DNA of 49,371 nucleotides from Salipiger mangrovisoli (GCF_015223355.1 NZ_JADFFK010000030.1:1-49371), one strand, 5' to 3'. Shown: positions 1-9,100, numbered from the stretch's first letter. The notes: generated by a model not told the origin, from the sequence alone. Translations and numbers: made by a program.

Positions 1-155
1 ATACGGTCCGGAAAGACGCGCGGCGCCTTGAACCATTCGAGAAAGTCCCCGCGGGGGCTGAGTTCGATCCAGTCGTACCCCAGCTCTGCCACCTTCGACG
101 GCAGCGCTTCGAGACTGAGATGGCGGTGCATGAAGGGGTCGAGGGCGATCTTCAT
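1..155 (-). CDS. Sugar phosphate isomerase/epimerase-like TIM-barrel protein, N-terminal part only
   Basis: The reading frame opens with an ATG whose complement lies at 153-155 and runs off the left edge, so about 51 N-terminal residues are visible. They begin MKIALDPFMHRHLSLEAL and continue through a GYDWIELSPRGDF stretch. This is the usual first beta strand and helix of xylose-isomerase-like TIM barrels (AP endonuclease 2 fold; IolE and sugar-phosphate epimerase relatives). A good ribosome binding site (GGAAGGAG) sits 7 bases before the ATG. The gene is the last visible member of the minus-strand sugar ABC operon, after a 154-bp gap, so it probably isomerises or epimerises the imported sugar or polyol. 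The substrate cannot be read from this fragment. Confidence 0.75.
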   Translation of the reverse strand, partial: MKIALDPFMHRHLSLEALPSKVAELGYDWIELSPRGDFLEWFKAPRVFPDR

Positions 156-309
156 GACGGGTGCTCCTTCCGGTGGCCGCCTGAGCGGCGCAGGTCCTTG
201 TCCTTCGGCAAACCTCTCCCGGTCCCCTTTCGCGAAGGGGTGGCGGTCTGCGCTCATGTCTTGGCGGGACGCCCGGCGCGCGGTGCCGGGCGCACCTCAG
301 GGGATGGCC

Positions 310-1080
310 TCAGGCCGCGCCGGCGTATTCTTCCTGCGTCTTGGCGCCGGTGATATAGGCCACCACGTCCTGCCCGTCGGTGTCTTCCTTGCGCAGGTTG
401 GCGACGATGCGGCCGCGGCGGAACACCACGATCCGGTCGCAGATCTCCATGACCTGCCGCATGTTGTGGCTGATCAGGATCACCGGCTCGCCCTGCGATT
501 TCAATGTGTGCAGGATGTTCTCGACCTGCGCGGTCTCCTGCACGCCGAGCGCCGCGGTGGGCTCGTCCATGATGATCAGCTTGGACTTGAAGGTGGCGGT
601 GCGGGCGATCGCGACGCATTGGCGCTGGCCGCCCGACATGTTCTGGATGGTGTTGTTGATGTTGGGGATCTTCACCCCGGTCTTCTGCAACCCCTCCAGT
701 GTCGCCTTGCGCATCGCCTTGTAGTCGAGGATCGAGAACGGCCCGAGCCTGAAGCGCACCAGCTCGCGGCCGAGGAACAGGTTGTCCGGCACGTTGAGGT
801 GGTCGGCCAGCGCGAGGTTCTGGAACACCGTCTCGATGCCGGCCTCGCGGGCCTCGAGCGGGTCCTTGAACGCGACGTCGTGCCCGTCGAACCAGATCGT
901 GCCCGAGGTGCGCTGTTCGACCGCGGTGATCTGGCGCACGAAGGTCGACTTGCCCGCGCCGTTGTCGCCCATGATCGCCACGGCCTCGCCCCGGCGGATT
1001 TCGAAATTGGCACCTTCGAGGGCGTGGACCCCGCCATAGTGCTTCGTCAGGTTCTCGGTTTTCAGAACGATGTCGGACAT
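310..1080 (-). CDS. Sugar ABC transporter ATP-binding protein (single-domain, FrcA type)
   Basis: The cytoplasmic ATPase of a ribose/fructose/inositol-class importer. With the ATG start there are 256 residues: Walker A GDNGAGKST near residues 38-46, Q-loop in VFQNLAL, signature MSGGQRQ near 148-154, Walker B LIIMDEPTAAL, and H-loop SHN. It has one nucleotide-binding domain, unlike the roughly 500-residue tandem RbsA/MglA, and matches the FrcA-like half-size class. An in-frame GTG two codons upstream (1086) is possible, but the GGGGGAG ribosome site is better spaced for the ATG at 1080. The permease gene ends 13 bases upstream, so the two are cotranscribed. The substrate is not evident from this subunit. 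Confidence 0.93.
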   Translation of the reverse strand: MSDIVLKTENLTKHYGGVHALEGANFEIRRGEAVAIMGDNGAGKSTFVRQITAVEQRTSGTIWFDGHDVAFKDPLEAREAGIETVFQNLALADHLNVPDNLFLGRELVRFRLGPFSILDYKAMRKATLEGLQKTGVKIPNINNTIQNMSGGQRQCVAIARTATFKSKLIIMDEPTAALGVQETAQVENILHTLKSQGEPVILISHNMRQVMEICDRIVVFRRGRIVANLRKEDTDGQDVVAYITGAKTQEEYAGAA

Positions 1081-1093
1081 TTCCACTCCCCCC

Positions 1094-2170
1094 TCAAATC
1101 CGGTCCGAATGACGGGACTGCCGCCACTGGTCGAGCACTACGGCCCCGACGATGATCACGCCCTTGACCATTTCCTGGTAGTAGGCGTCGAGCTTGAGGA
1201 AGGTGAAGCCGGAGATGATCACCCCGAAGATCAGCGCGCCCAGCACCGTGCCCAGCACCGAGCCCCGGCCGCCCTGCAGCGAGATGCCCCCGATCACCGC
1301 CATGGCGATGGCGTCGAGCTCGTACATCACCCCCATGCCCGACTGCGCGGTGAGGTTCTTCGAGCTGAGCACGATCGCGGCCAGCGCCGCCAGCACGCCG
1401 GCGATGGTGTAGACCAGCACCTTGTGGCGGGCGACCTTGATGCCGGACATGCGCGCGGCGGATTCCGACGAGCCGATGGCATAGGTGTGCTTGCCGTAGA
1501 CCGTATATTTCAGCGCCAGCGCGAAGAGGATGGCGACCCCGGCAAAAATCAACACGGGCGTCATGCCGGCCCCGAGCGCGGCGTAACTCTCGGTGGGGAA
1601 CGACACCGGCTGGCCCCTGGTCCACCACTTGGCGATGCCGCGCGCCGCGACCATCATGCCGAGCGTGGCGATGAACGGCGGAATGCGGGTATAGGCGATG
1701 AGCAGCCCGTTGATCCCCCCGGCCACGAGACCGCAGAGCAACCCGACCAGCAGCGGCACGGCCAGCGGCAGATCCACCCAGCCCTGCGTGAAGAAGACCG
1801 CGCGGGTGTTCTCGGCGCCATAGACGGTGCCGGCCTGCGCGAAGCTCATGGCGATCATCGCCGTCGCGCCCACCACCGAGCCGGAACTAAGGTCGATGCC
1901 GCCCGAGATGATCACCTGGGTCACGCCGATGGCGATGATGCCGATGATCGAAACCTGCAGGATGATGATCTTCAGCCGTGCCATGTTGAACAGCCCGTCG
2001 ACGCTGTCGCGGGTATTGAACAGGAAGCTGTCGTGCATGAAGATCCGACCGAGGATCTCGAAGATCGCGACGATGAGGACCAGCGCAAGCGCCACACCCA
2101 GTTCGGGCGGCAAGGCGCGCTTCTTGGTGTCAAAAGTCAGGCCACCTATGCCGTGCGTCGTGTCTGTCAT
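1094..2170 (-). CDS. Sugar ABC transporter permease (RbsC/FrcC family)
   Basis: An inner-membrane permease of 358 residues in the BPD_transp_2 (branched-chain/ribose) family. It shows about ten hydrophobic segments, starting with one near residues 24-44. The family-typical stretches [13 protein letters not shown] (about 83-95) and [16 protein letters not shown] (about 287-302) are visible; the second is near the ATPase-coupling region. The start is an ATG preceded by AGGAGGAGACCCC. It lies between the binding-protein and ATPase genes in the order binding protein, permease, ATPase, the usual layout for these importers. Confidence 0.93.
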   Translation of the reverse strand: MTDTTHGIGGLTFDTKKRALPPELGVALALVLIVAIFEILGRIFMHDSFLFNTRDSVDGLFNMARLKIIILQVSIIGIIAIGVTQVIISGGIDLSSGSVVGATAMIAMSFAQAGTVYGAENTRAVFFTQGWVDLPLAVPLLVGLLCGLVAGGINGLLIAYTRIPPFIATLGMMVAARGIAKWWTRGQPVSFPTESYAALGAGMTPVLIFAGVAILFALALKYTVYGKHTYAIGSSESAARMSGIKVARHKVLVYTIAGVLAALAAIVLSSKNLTAQSGMGVMYELDAIAMAVIGGISLQGGRGSVLGTVLGALIFGVIISGFTFLKLDAYYQEMVKGVIIVGAVVLDQWRQSRHSDRI

Positions 2171-2247
2171 GGGGTCTCCTCCTGCGCGGGCAAGGCCCGC
2201 GCGCCTGTCGTCCGGGGCGGCCCACCTCTGCGCCGCCCCGGTTCGGC

Positions 2248-3192
2248 TCAGTTCTTCGCGAGGTATTGCTCGCGGGTGTCGGGGGTGACGAGCTGGAAGG
2301 GGATGTAGACCTTCTGCGCCACCTCCTCGCCCTTGGCGAGCTTCAGCGCCGCGTCGAGCGCGCCGCCCCCCTGCCCCGCCGCGTCCTGGAACACCGTCAC
2401 ATCGAGGTCACCCGCGCCCATCGCCGCCAGCGCATCCTGCGTGGCATCGACCCCGCCGACGATCACCTCTTCCATCGAGAGGCCCGCGGCCTTCATCGCC
2501 TGGATCGCCCCAATGGCCATCTCGTCGTTGTTCGAGATCAGCGCATCGAAGGGCGCGCCGGTGGACAGCCAATTGGTCATCAGGTCCTGGGCCTCGTCCC
2601 GGCTCCAGTTGGCGGTCTGCTCATCGATGACTTCGAGCGTCACACCGCAGTCCCCCGAAGCCATCACGTCGTGGATGTCCTTGGTCCGCTGCACCGCGGC
2701 CTGGTTCGACAGCTCGCCCATCATCACGTAGATTTTCGCAGGATCCTTGCCCTTCTCGGCGAGCAGGCGGCAGACTTCCTTGGTCTCGAGCGTGCCGCTC
2801 TCGCGCTCGTCCGAAGCGACAAAGGCCTGGTTGTCGGGCAGCGCGTCGACGTTGATCGGCTCGCGGTTGACGAAGACCAGTGGCACACCGGCGGCAGAGG
2901 CGGCATTGGTCATCGCCTCGGTGGCCGAGGTGTCGACCGGGTTGACGATGATCGCATCAACACCAGAGGCGACGAAATTGTTGATCTGGTCGAGCTGCTT
3001 GGCCACGTCGTTCTGCGCGTCCTCGACCTGGATGTCGACACCGTCCATGGCCTTGGCCTGGTCGATCATCCCGTTGCGCAGCACGGTCAGAAAGTTGTCA
3101 TCGAAAAGCGCCATCGAGACGCCGACGGTCTCGGCCTGCGCGGCGCCTGCCACGGACAGGACCAGGGCCGTCGAGATAAGAAGCTTCTTCAT
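2248..3192 (-). CDS. Periplasmic sugar-binding protein (RbsB class, Peripla_BP_4)
   Basis: The substrate-binding subunit of the importer, 314 residues. The signal peptide [20 protein letters not shown] ends in an AQA cleavage site, followed by mature sequence [14 protein letters not shown]. The class I fold is shown by [13 protein letters not shown] (binding cleft), FVNREP, and [20 protein letters not shown] in the C-terminal lobe. ATG 3192 was chosen because GGAGGAGATATA precedes it and the signal peptide starts there; longer upstream extensions lack a ribosome site. The sequence resembles inositol/rhizopine-type binding proteins as well as ribose types, so 'sugar or cyclitol' is as far as I can go. 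It is probably the most strongly expressed gene of the operon. Confidence 0.9.
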   Translation of the reverse strand: MKKLLISTALVLSVAGAAQAETVGVSMALFDDNFLTVLRNGMIDQAKAMDGVDIQVEDAQNDVAKQLDQINNFVASGVDAIIVNPVDTSATEAMTNAASAAGVPLVFVNREPINVDALPDNQAFVASDERESGTLETKEVCRLLAEKGKDPAKIYVMMGELSNQAAVQRTKDIHDVMASGDCGVTLEVIDEQTANWSRDEAQDLMTNWLSTGAPFDALISNNDEMAIGAIQAMKAAGLSMEEVIVGGVDATQDALAAMGAGDLDVTVFQDAAGQGGGALDAALKLAKGEEVAQKVYIPFQLVTPDTREQYLAKN

Positions 3193-3419
3193 TATATCTC
3201 CTCCAAAACGTAACGTGGCCTGCTCTGGGCAAAGCTCTCCCGCGCTCCGAACGCGGGGTTCGAAGGTCGTTTGGCTGAGGTCTGAGACCAGGGAACACGG
3301 CAACGCCTCCCAACGTTGCGAGGCTCAGCATTCGTCAAAGCCGACGTTCGGTCAACGCATCTCGCGAGCGGAAATCCATCATCTATGATGGAAAATGATG
3401 CGCAATGATGGCTTTTCTA
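3193..3419 (-). promoter_or_regulatory. Control region of the sugar ABC operon with palindromic operator candidate
   Basis: This 227-bp gap lies between the lacI-type gene and the binding-protein gene. It contains a perfect 18-bp palindrome, TCCATCATCTATGATGGA (3375-3392, 8-bp arms, 2-bp centre). The hexamer ATGATG occurs at 3385, 3395 and 3405, an exact 10-bp period that puts the copies on one face of the helix. On the minus strand a TTGACC (complement of 3350-3355) could be a -35 box just downstream of the palindrome. A 6-bp stem hairpin (3239-3257) lies in the presumed leader. The symmetry fits a LacI-family operator; the assignment to the adjacent regulator is inference. Confidence 0.5.
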
Positions 3420-4451
3420 TCAGGAGAGGGATTCCGGCGTGTAGATCCGTGGCGCAAAGAACTTCTGCCCCGGCGTGTCGGCCATGCCGTTGTCGTAGGT
3501 ACTGCCCGCAAGCGCCAGCAGGTCGGTCACGATCTGCCGCAGCGGTGTCCCGAAGACGATGGACACGACGCCGTTCTGCAAGCCGCTATAGGACTCCGGG
3601 GTCAGTTCGTTGACGATGAGCGCATGGCTGTCGGGCTCTCGGCACTCTTCAAAGGCTGCGATCGCCCCCTCCATGCCGCCGCCCGCAACGTAGAGCCCGA
3701 CCAGATCGGGATGCCGGGAGAGCAATTCGCAGGTTGCATCGTAAGTCAGATCACGGGTCTCTAGATTGATCTGGGCTTCGAGCAACTCGAACCCCCGTCC
3801 GTATTCCCGGATGAAACTGCGCAGCCCCGTCTCGCGCAGTTCGTGACCATGGTAGCGGTGCGCGCCGATGAAGATGCCGATCTTGCCAGGCCGTGGTGCG
3901 ATCTTGGAAATCAGCCAACCGGCAGTGCGACCAACCCGTAAATTATTGAGCCCAAAATAACTTTCTCGCACGCCCTGCGCGAAATCCGACAGGAGCGAAA
4001 ACGTCGGTATCCCTGCATTGCGCAACTCGAGCACCGCCGACGTCACCTCGTGGTGGTCGATCCCCGTGCTGGCCACGGCATGCACCCTGCCCTTGAAGGA
4101 CCGCAGGATTTCGGCGAGCTCCTGCGGGCGCGTCGACTGCGCGTAGCGGAAATCGAGCCGGACGTTCCGGGTGGTGACCTGACGCGCCTGTTCTTCGAAC
4201 TCGCGCTGGAACTCCTGATAGAACGCATGGCGCGGCTTTTGCAGCACGACGCCAAGGCGCAGTTCCGGCAGGTCCGTCATGATGCGCTGCCGGATCGCGT
4301 TGGCCCCATGGTAGCCGATCGCGTCGGCCGCCTCCTGCACCTTGCGCGCGGTTTCCTCGCGCACCTTCATCCGACCGCTCATCACCCGATCCACCGTGGC
4401 GACACTGACGCCGGCGGTCCGGGCCACATCGGAAATTGTCGGTCTCTTCAT
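3420..4451 (-). CDS. LacI-family transcriptional regulator
   Basis: A repressor of 343 residues. The N-terminal helix-turn-helix is the classical LacI type: TISDVARTAGVSVATVDRVMSG, followed by the hinge helix region with REETARKVQEAADAIGY. The remainder is a periplasmic-binding-protein-like effector domain (LRLGVVLQKPRHAFYQEF, GIFIGAHRYHGHELRETGLR, VGLYVAGGGMEGA). The recognition helix has VATVDRV instead of the commoner VSTVSRV, as in inositol-type LacI relatives. The ATG at 4451 has only a weak GGAA ribosome site. It lies upstream of and codirectional with the sugar ABC genes and most probably controls them, with the imported sugar as inducer. Confidence 0.92.
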   Translation of the reverse strand: MKRPTISDVARTAGVSVATVDRVMSGRMKVREETARKVQEAADAIGYHGANAIRQRIMTDLPELRLGVVLQKPRHAFYQEFQREFEEQARQVTTRNVRLDFRYAQSTRPQELAEILRSFKGRVHAVASTGIDHHEVTSAVLELRNAGIPTFSLLSDFAQGVRESYFGLNNLRVGRTAGWLISKIAPRPGKIGIFIGAHRYHGHELRETGLRSFIREYGRGFELLEAQINLETRDLTYDATCELLSRHPDLVGLYVAGGGMEGAIAAFEECREPDSHALIVNELTPESYSGLQNGVVSIVFGTPLRQIVTDLLALAGSTYDNGMADTPGQKFFAPRIYTPESLS

Positions 4452-4792
4452 TGCAGGGGTTCCAACTCTCGGAGGGAAGACCAGAGAACCCGCTGATAGA
4501 CTTCATTGCAAGATCCGAGCGTGCGCCCGCGATGAGGAACCACCTGCCCGATGCACCGATGGGCCGGCGCATCGGGCAGGCGGCGGCACCGCCACTCGGT
4601 GCCCCGAAATGCCGTCGCGAACCCGCTTGCAACTCGGCCAGACCATCCCCACCTGACACTCCGCGGGCCGGGCCCCTCTGGCGAGAACATGACCTCTCGC
4701 GATGTCGGACCGCATCGAGACTGCTCGATGCCCTGCCTGGATCCCCTGACATCCCGCAGACGTCGAGCCGTGATGCATCGACGAGGTTCCCC
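4452..4792 (+). promoter_or_regulatory. Hairpin-rich 5' leader of the TerC/Alx gene, candidate cis-regulatory RNA
   Basis: A 341-bp non-coding stretch between divergent lacI and terC. It holds five consecutive inverted repeats: 4543-4554 with 4569-4580 (12 bp, perfect), 4585-4591 with 4597-4603 (7 bp), 4681-4686 with 4695-4700 (6 bp), 4713-4719 with 4724-4730 (7 bp), and 4761-4766 with 4778-4783 (6 bp). The last 3' arm overlaps the first base of the GAGG ribosome site (4783-4786). No T-run follows any stem, so simple terminators are unlikely. Alx/TerC genes elsewhere are under the Mn-sensing yybP-ykoY riboswitch, but I do not find its conserved GGGGAGUAG core. A distinct leader RNA is inferred. 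Confidence 0.45.
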
Positions 4793-5806
4793 GTGGAAAT
4801 CCTTCTCCTCCTGTTCTTCGGTCAGCCGCTCTGGATGTGGCTGACATTCTTCGCGATCGTGATCGGGCTTCTTGTGCTCGACCTCGGAGTCTTCAACCGC
4901 CAAGACCATGTGATCGGTGTCGCCGAAAGCCTGAGAACCTCTGCCTTCTACATCTCTCTCGGCGTGGCCTTCGCAGGCTTTGTCTGGTGGCAGATGGGGT
5001 CCGAGCCGGCGGCGCAATACCTGACGGCCTTCGTCGTCGAGAAGACGCTGGCGCTCGACAACATCTTCGTGATCGCGCTGATCTTCGGCTTCTTCGGCAT
5101 ACCCGCCGCCTATCAGCACCGGGTGCTTTTCTGGGGCATCCTCGGGGTGATCGTGCTGCGCGGCATCATGATCGGCCTCGGCGCGGCACTGGTCGCGCAA
5201 TTTCACTGGGTGCTCTACATTTTTGCAGGCGTCCTGATCCTGACCGGGATCAAGATGCTCTGTGCCGGTGACAAGCAGCCCGACATTTCGGCCAACCCCG
5301 TCGTCCGGTTGCTGACGCGCAGGCTCCGCGTCACGCCCGAGATCCGCGGCCATGGGTTCACCGTGAAGAAGACCGACCCGGTGACCGGCAGGACCCTGCG
5401 CTACGCGACACCGCTGCTGCTGGCGCTGATCGTCATCGAACTTGCCGACATCGTCTTCGCCGTGGACTCGGTGCCCGCGGTCTTCACCATCACCACCGAT
5501 CCCTACATCGTCTACACCTCGAACATCTTCGCGATCCTCGGGCTGCGGGCGCTCTATTTCGCGCTCTCCGCGATCCTGCGGCGCTTTGCCTACCTCAAGT
5601 ACGCCCTGTCGCTGCTGCTGGTGTTCATCGGCTCGAAGATTTTCATCGCCGATCTGATGGGATGGGAGAAATTCCCACCGCTCTGGTCGCTCGGCATCAC
5701 CTTCGCCCTGCTCGCGGCGGGCGTGGTCTTCTCGCTCTGGAAGACGGGAGGCGCTGCCGAGCCGACCCCCGCCCCCGAGGCGGAAACCACCAGGGAGCTT
5801 CAGTAG
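4793..5806 (+). CDS. TerC/Alx-family integral membrane protein
   Basis: A predicted inner-membrane protein of 337 residues in the TerC family, long (Alx) branch. Family members are implicated in Mn2+ export and in metallation of exported proteins. About nine hydrophobic segments are visible. The two conserved acidic membrane motifs are present: VEKTLALDNIFVIALIF in the first half and IELADIVFAVDSVPAVF in the second, separated by a charged cytoplasmic loop. The start is GTG 4793, giving VEILLLLFFGQPLWMW, because GAGG (4783-4786) is correctly spaced and the upstream frame is unlike protein. The gene is monocistronic in appearance and is preceded by a structured leader. Confidence 0.9.
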   Translation: MEILLLLFFGQPLWMWLTFFAIVIGLLVLDLGVFNRQDHVIGVAESLRTSAFYISLGVAFAGFVWWQMGSEPAAQYLTAFVVEKTLALDNIFVIALIFGFFGIPAAYQHRVLFWGILGVIVLRGIMIGLGAALVAQFHWVLYIFAGVLILTGIKMLCAGDKQPDISANPVVRLLTRRLRVTPEIRGHGFTVKKTDPVTGRTLRYATPLLLALIVIELADIVFAVDSVPAVFTITTDPYIVYTSNIFAILGLRALYFALSAILRRFAYLKYALSLLLVFIGSKIFIADLMGWEKFPPLWSLGITFALLAAGVVFSLWKTGGAAEPTPAPEAETTRELQ

Positions 5807-5984
5807 CCCCGATGCTCCGCCGCGCCGCAGCCCTCCCTGCCCCGCACCGGGGCCGTGCACGAAGCGGAACAGCCCTCTTGCGGCACCGCCGGAAGAGGCG
5901 CGCTGCCCGACGCGATCACAGGCGCGAGACCTGCAATACTGCCGGGGCTGGCGCCGCGACGCGGCGCGGCGTAGGAAGGCCGAC

Positions 5985-6362
5985 ATGAGGATCGCCACCA
6001 ACCATATCGCAGGCCGGATCAGGACGTTCGTCGCCCTGCTGGTCGCGCTCTGCGCGCTGGCCCTCTATCCCGCGCCGAGAGTTCCGGTGGCAAGCGCCCT
6101 GCAGGCCGGCGACACGATTGCCGGCTTTGCGCTGTCTGCGGCCAAGGGCATCGTTCCGGGTGCGACGCTCGACCATGCCTCGGCCCGTGCAAGCGATCCG
6201 GCGAGTCCCGATCCGCTGTTCCTCTACGCGGTCATATTTGCGCTCTGCCATCTCGCGCGCCCCCAGGCGGCGACGCTCGGGCTGTTGCATGTTCACGGTC
6301 CCGCCCCGAGCAGCCAGAGCACGCGGGGCGCCCACCCGCCGCGCGCGCCGCCCTTCGCCTGA
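5985..6362 (+). CDS. Small exported or membrane-anchored protein of unknown function
   Basis: I do not recognise this 125-residue protein. It has GGAAGG five bases before the ATG, a basic N terminus and a hydrophobic segment (TFVALLVALCALALYPA, about residues 14-30), consistent with a signal anchor or signal peptide. A second hydrophobic stretch lies near residues 78-88 (LFLYAVIFALC). The C-terminal 25 residues are rich in Pro, Ser and His. It is codirectional with and 131 bp ahead of secDF and could be cotranscribed. A 7-bp stem hairpin (5951-5967) precedes it. The rest of 5807-5984 shows nothing else. It could be a spurious frame; the ribosome site and membrane pattern favour a real gene. 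Confidence 0.45.
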   Translation: MRIATNHIAGRIRTFVALLVALCALALYPAPRVPVASALQAGDTIAGFALSAAKGIVPGATLDHASARASDPASPDPLFLYAVIFALCHLARPQAATLGLLHVHGPAPSSQSTRGAHPPRAPPFA

Positions 6363-6493
6363 TGTCCCGAAGTCCCCGCCGCCGCTGACCCGCAGTCGGG
6401 CCACGCGCCGGGGCACCCGTCTCCCAACGAAAAATCAAGACAATGCGACACGTCCCGTGCCCATCAGGGGCCGGGAACTGTCCGGGATCCATC

Positions 6494-9091
6494 ATGCAAA
6501 GACCAACTTTCTGGAAGCGCATCGGGGTATGGGGCGTCTGCCTGCTCTGCCTCTGGCTCGCGCTGCCCAACGCCTTCTACGGCCGCGTCGAGCGGCACAA
6601 CGACCTCGCCGCGCAGCCCGCGGCGAGCGCCGAAATCTCAACCGAAACAAGCAGCTGGCCAAGCTGGCTGTCGTCCGGACTGATCAACCTCGGGCTCGAT
6701 CTGCGCGGCGGTGCGCATCTGCTGGCCGAGGTCGACGTGGACGGCGTGGCCCGCGAGCGCATGGATGCGCTCTGGCCCGAGTTGCGCGATGCGCTGCGCG
6801 GCCTGCGCACGCAGGTCGGCACCATCCGACGGCTCGACGCCCCCGCGGGCGAATTGCACCTCGCGATCTCTGAGCCGCAGGGCATGGCCGCCGCGCTTGA
6901 CGCCGCGCGCGGCTTCGCCACCCCGGTCTCGACGCTCTCCGGAGCGGGACAATCCGATCTCGAGGCACGCGACGAAAACGGCACGCTGGTGCTGCGCTAC
7001 ACCGAGGCAGGCCGCGCCCAGATGGCCGACCGTGTCGTCGCGCAGAGCCTCGAGATCATCCGCCGCCGCATCGACGAGGCGGGCACCCGCGAGCCCAGCA
7101 TCCTGCGCCAGGGTGCCGACCGCATCCTGATCGAAGTGCCCGGCATCGACAGCGCCGAGACGCTGAAGAGCCTCATCGGCACCACCGCGAAACTCTCCTT
7201 CAACCAGGTGCTCGGCAGCGGCGCGGCGAACTCGGATGCGATCACCCTGCCCTCGGCAACCCAGCCCGAGCAAAGCTACACGCTCGATCCGCGCGCCGTG
7301 GTCACCGGCGAGGATCTGACCGACAGCCAGCCGAGCTTCGATCAGAACGGCCGCCCCGCAGTGACCTTCCGCTTCGACAGCTCGGGCGCCCGCGCCTTCG
7401 GCGATTTCACCGCCGCCCACATCGGCGAGCCCTTCGCCATCGTGCTCGACGGCAAGGTGCTGTCGGCGCCGGTCATCCAGAGCCACATCCCCGGCGGCTC
7501 GGGGATCATCACCGGCAACTTCACCGTCGAGCAGTCGACCGAGCTGTCCACCCTGCTCCGTGCGGGAGCCCTGCCCGCAGAGCTGCACTTCCTCGAGGAA
7601 CGGACGATCGGACCCGAACTCGGGCAGGACAGCATCACCGCGGGCGCCCGCGCCGCCGCGGTCGGCCTGGCCGCGGTCTGCGTGCTGATGGTCCTCAGCT
7701 ACGGTGGCTTCGGCCTTGTCGCCACCTTCGCGCTCGGCATGAACATGGCGATGCTGATCGGCCTTCTGTCGGCGATCGGAGCCACGCTCACCCTTCCGGG
7801 CATCGCCGGGATCGTGCTGACCATGGGCATGGCGGTGGATGCCAACGTGCTGATCTTCGAGCGCATCCGCGAGGAACTGCGGGTCGAGAAATCGGTCTGG
7901 CGCGCCGTCGGCAAAGGGTTCGACAATGCCTTCTCGGCCATTCTCGACTCGAACCTGACGGGACTTCTGACCGCCGGGCTCATGTTCTGGCTCGGCTCCG
8001 GGCCGGTGCGCGGCTTTGCCGTGACCATGGGCCTCGGTATCCTGACCTCGATGTTCACGGCGATCTTCGTCACCAAGCTGGTGCTGCAAGGCTGGCTGGA
8101 GTGGCGCAAGCCGCGCAGCTTGAAGATGTCGGGTCTGCTGAGCCGCCTTCCGGCCCAGACCTCGATCAACTTCTTCCGCGCGCAATACGCCACCTTCGGC
8201 GCCTCGGCGCTGGCGGTGGTGGTCTCGATCTTCCTGATCGCCAGCATGGGGCTCAATCTCGGGATCGACTTCAAGGGCGGCACCAGCATCCGCGCCGAGA
8301 CCCACCAGACGCTCGACATCGGGGCCTATCGCAGCGCGCTTTCGGGCATCGGGATGGAGGACGCGGTGATCACCGAGGTCTTCGATCCCGGCTTCGCGCC
8401 GGACGAGCACGTTGTGTCCATACGCATCGGCGCCGAGGGCGGCGACGCGGCGCTCTCGCAGGAAACGCTGACCAAGGTGCAGGAGGCGCTGCGCGCCGCC
8501 GATCCGGGCATCGCCTTCACCTCGGTCGAGACGATCGGCGGCAAGGTCTCGGCCGAACTTCTGTGGACGGCACTTCTGGCCGTCGGCGCCGCGACCGCAG
8601 GGATCCTCGTCTACGTCTGGTTCCGGTTCGAATGGCAGTTCTCGGTCGGCGCGGTGGCCGCGCTGATCCACGACGTCGTGGTCACGCTCGGGGTCTTCTC
8701 GCTGTTCCAATTCAAGGTCGACCTGACCATCGTGGCGGCGTTGCTGACCATCCTCGGCTATTCGATCAACGACACGGTGGTGGTCTTCGACCGGGTGCGC
8801 GAGAACCTCAGGAAGTTCCGCCAGATGCCCTTGCGGGAGCTCCTGAACCTCTCGGCCAACGAAACGCTGAGCCGGACGCTGATGACCTCGCTGACCACGC
8901 TGGTGGCGCTGATCGCGCTGCTTGTGCTCGGCGGCGACGTGATCCGCGGCTTCGTCTTCGCGATCACCTTCGGCATCGTCATCGGCACCTGGTCGTCGAT
9001 CTACGTGGCGAAGAACATCGTGCTGATGCTCGGCGTCGACCGGCGCAGCCGCGAGGAGCGCGAAGCCGCGCTGGCAGCGACGCACGGCTAG
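6494..9091 (+). CDS. secDF: Fused protein-export membrane protein SecDF
   Basis: An accessory component of the Sec translocon that uses the proton gradient to help pull preproteins across the inner membrane. At about 865 residues it is a natural SecD-SecF fusion. Near the N terminus are one membrane segment and the SecD motif LGLDLRGGAHL. A large periplasmic P1 region follows, then GMAVDANVLIFERIREE in the SecD membrane domain. The SecF half begins with GLNLGIDFKGGTS and carries GYSINDTVVVFDRVREN. ATG 6494 (MQRPTFWKRIGVWG) was chosen over the one at 6443 because it places the first membrane segment normally; its GGGA ribosome site is weak. No yajC neighbour is present, so it may be a second, fused copy. 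Confidence 0.93.
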   Translation: MQRPTFWKRIGVWGVCLLCLWLALPNAFYGRVERHNDLAAQPAASAEISTETSSWPSWLSSGLINLGLDLRGGAHLLAEVDVDGVARERMDALWPELRDALRGLRTQVGTIRRLDAPAGELHLAISEPQGMAAALDAARGFATPVSTLSGAGQSDLEARDENGTLVLRYTEAGRAQMADRVVAQSLEIIRRRIDEAGTREPSILRQGADRILIEVPGIDSAETLKSLIGTTAKLSFNQVLGSGAANSDAITLPSATQPEQSYTLDPRAVVTGEDLTDSQPSFDQNGRPAVTFRFDSSGARAFGDFTAAHIGEPFAIVLDGKVLSAPVIQSHIPGGSGIITGNFTVEQSTELSTLLRAGALPAELHFLEERTIGPELGQDSITAGARAAAVGLAAVCVLMVLSYGGFGLVATFALGMNMAMLIGLLSAIGATLTLPGIAGIVLTMGMAVDANVLIFERIREELRVEKSVWRAVGKGFDNAFSAILDSNLTGLLTAGLMFWLGSGPVRGFAVTMGLGILTSMFTAIFVTKLVLQGWLEWRKPRSLKMSGLLSRLPAQTSINFFRAQYATFGASALAVVVSIFLIASMGLNLGIDFKGGTSIRAETHQTLDIGAYRSALSGIGMEDAVITEVFDPGFAPDEHVVSIRIGAEGGDAALSQETLTKVQEALRAADPGIAFTSVETIGGKVSAELLWTALLAVGAATAGILVYVWFRFEWQFSVGAVAALIHDVVVTLGVFSLFQFKVDLTIVAALLTILGYSINDTVVVFDRVRENLRKFRQMPLRELLNLSANETLSRTLMTSLTTLVALIALLVLGGDVIRGFVFAITFGIVIGTWSSIYVAKNIVLMLGVDRRSREEREAALAATHG

Positions 9092-9100
9092 GCACCCACC

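Noticed and set aside
224..240. Short inverted repeat CCCCTT/AAGGGG between the ATPase and isomerase genes
   Set aside because: Only 6 bp of stem, no T-run, within an operon; not enough to call a terminator or regulatory site.
4452..4792. yybP-ykoY manganese riboswitch upstream of TerC
   Set aside because: The expected GGGGAGUAG-type core and partner loops could not be found, so only an unnamed structured leader is reported.
4436..4792. N-terminal extension of the TerC protein starting at 4436
   Set aside because: The extension is Pro/Arg-rich, contains the hairpins, overlaps the lacI start and has no ribosome site; GTG 4793 gives the family-normal N terminus.
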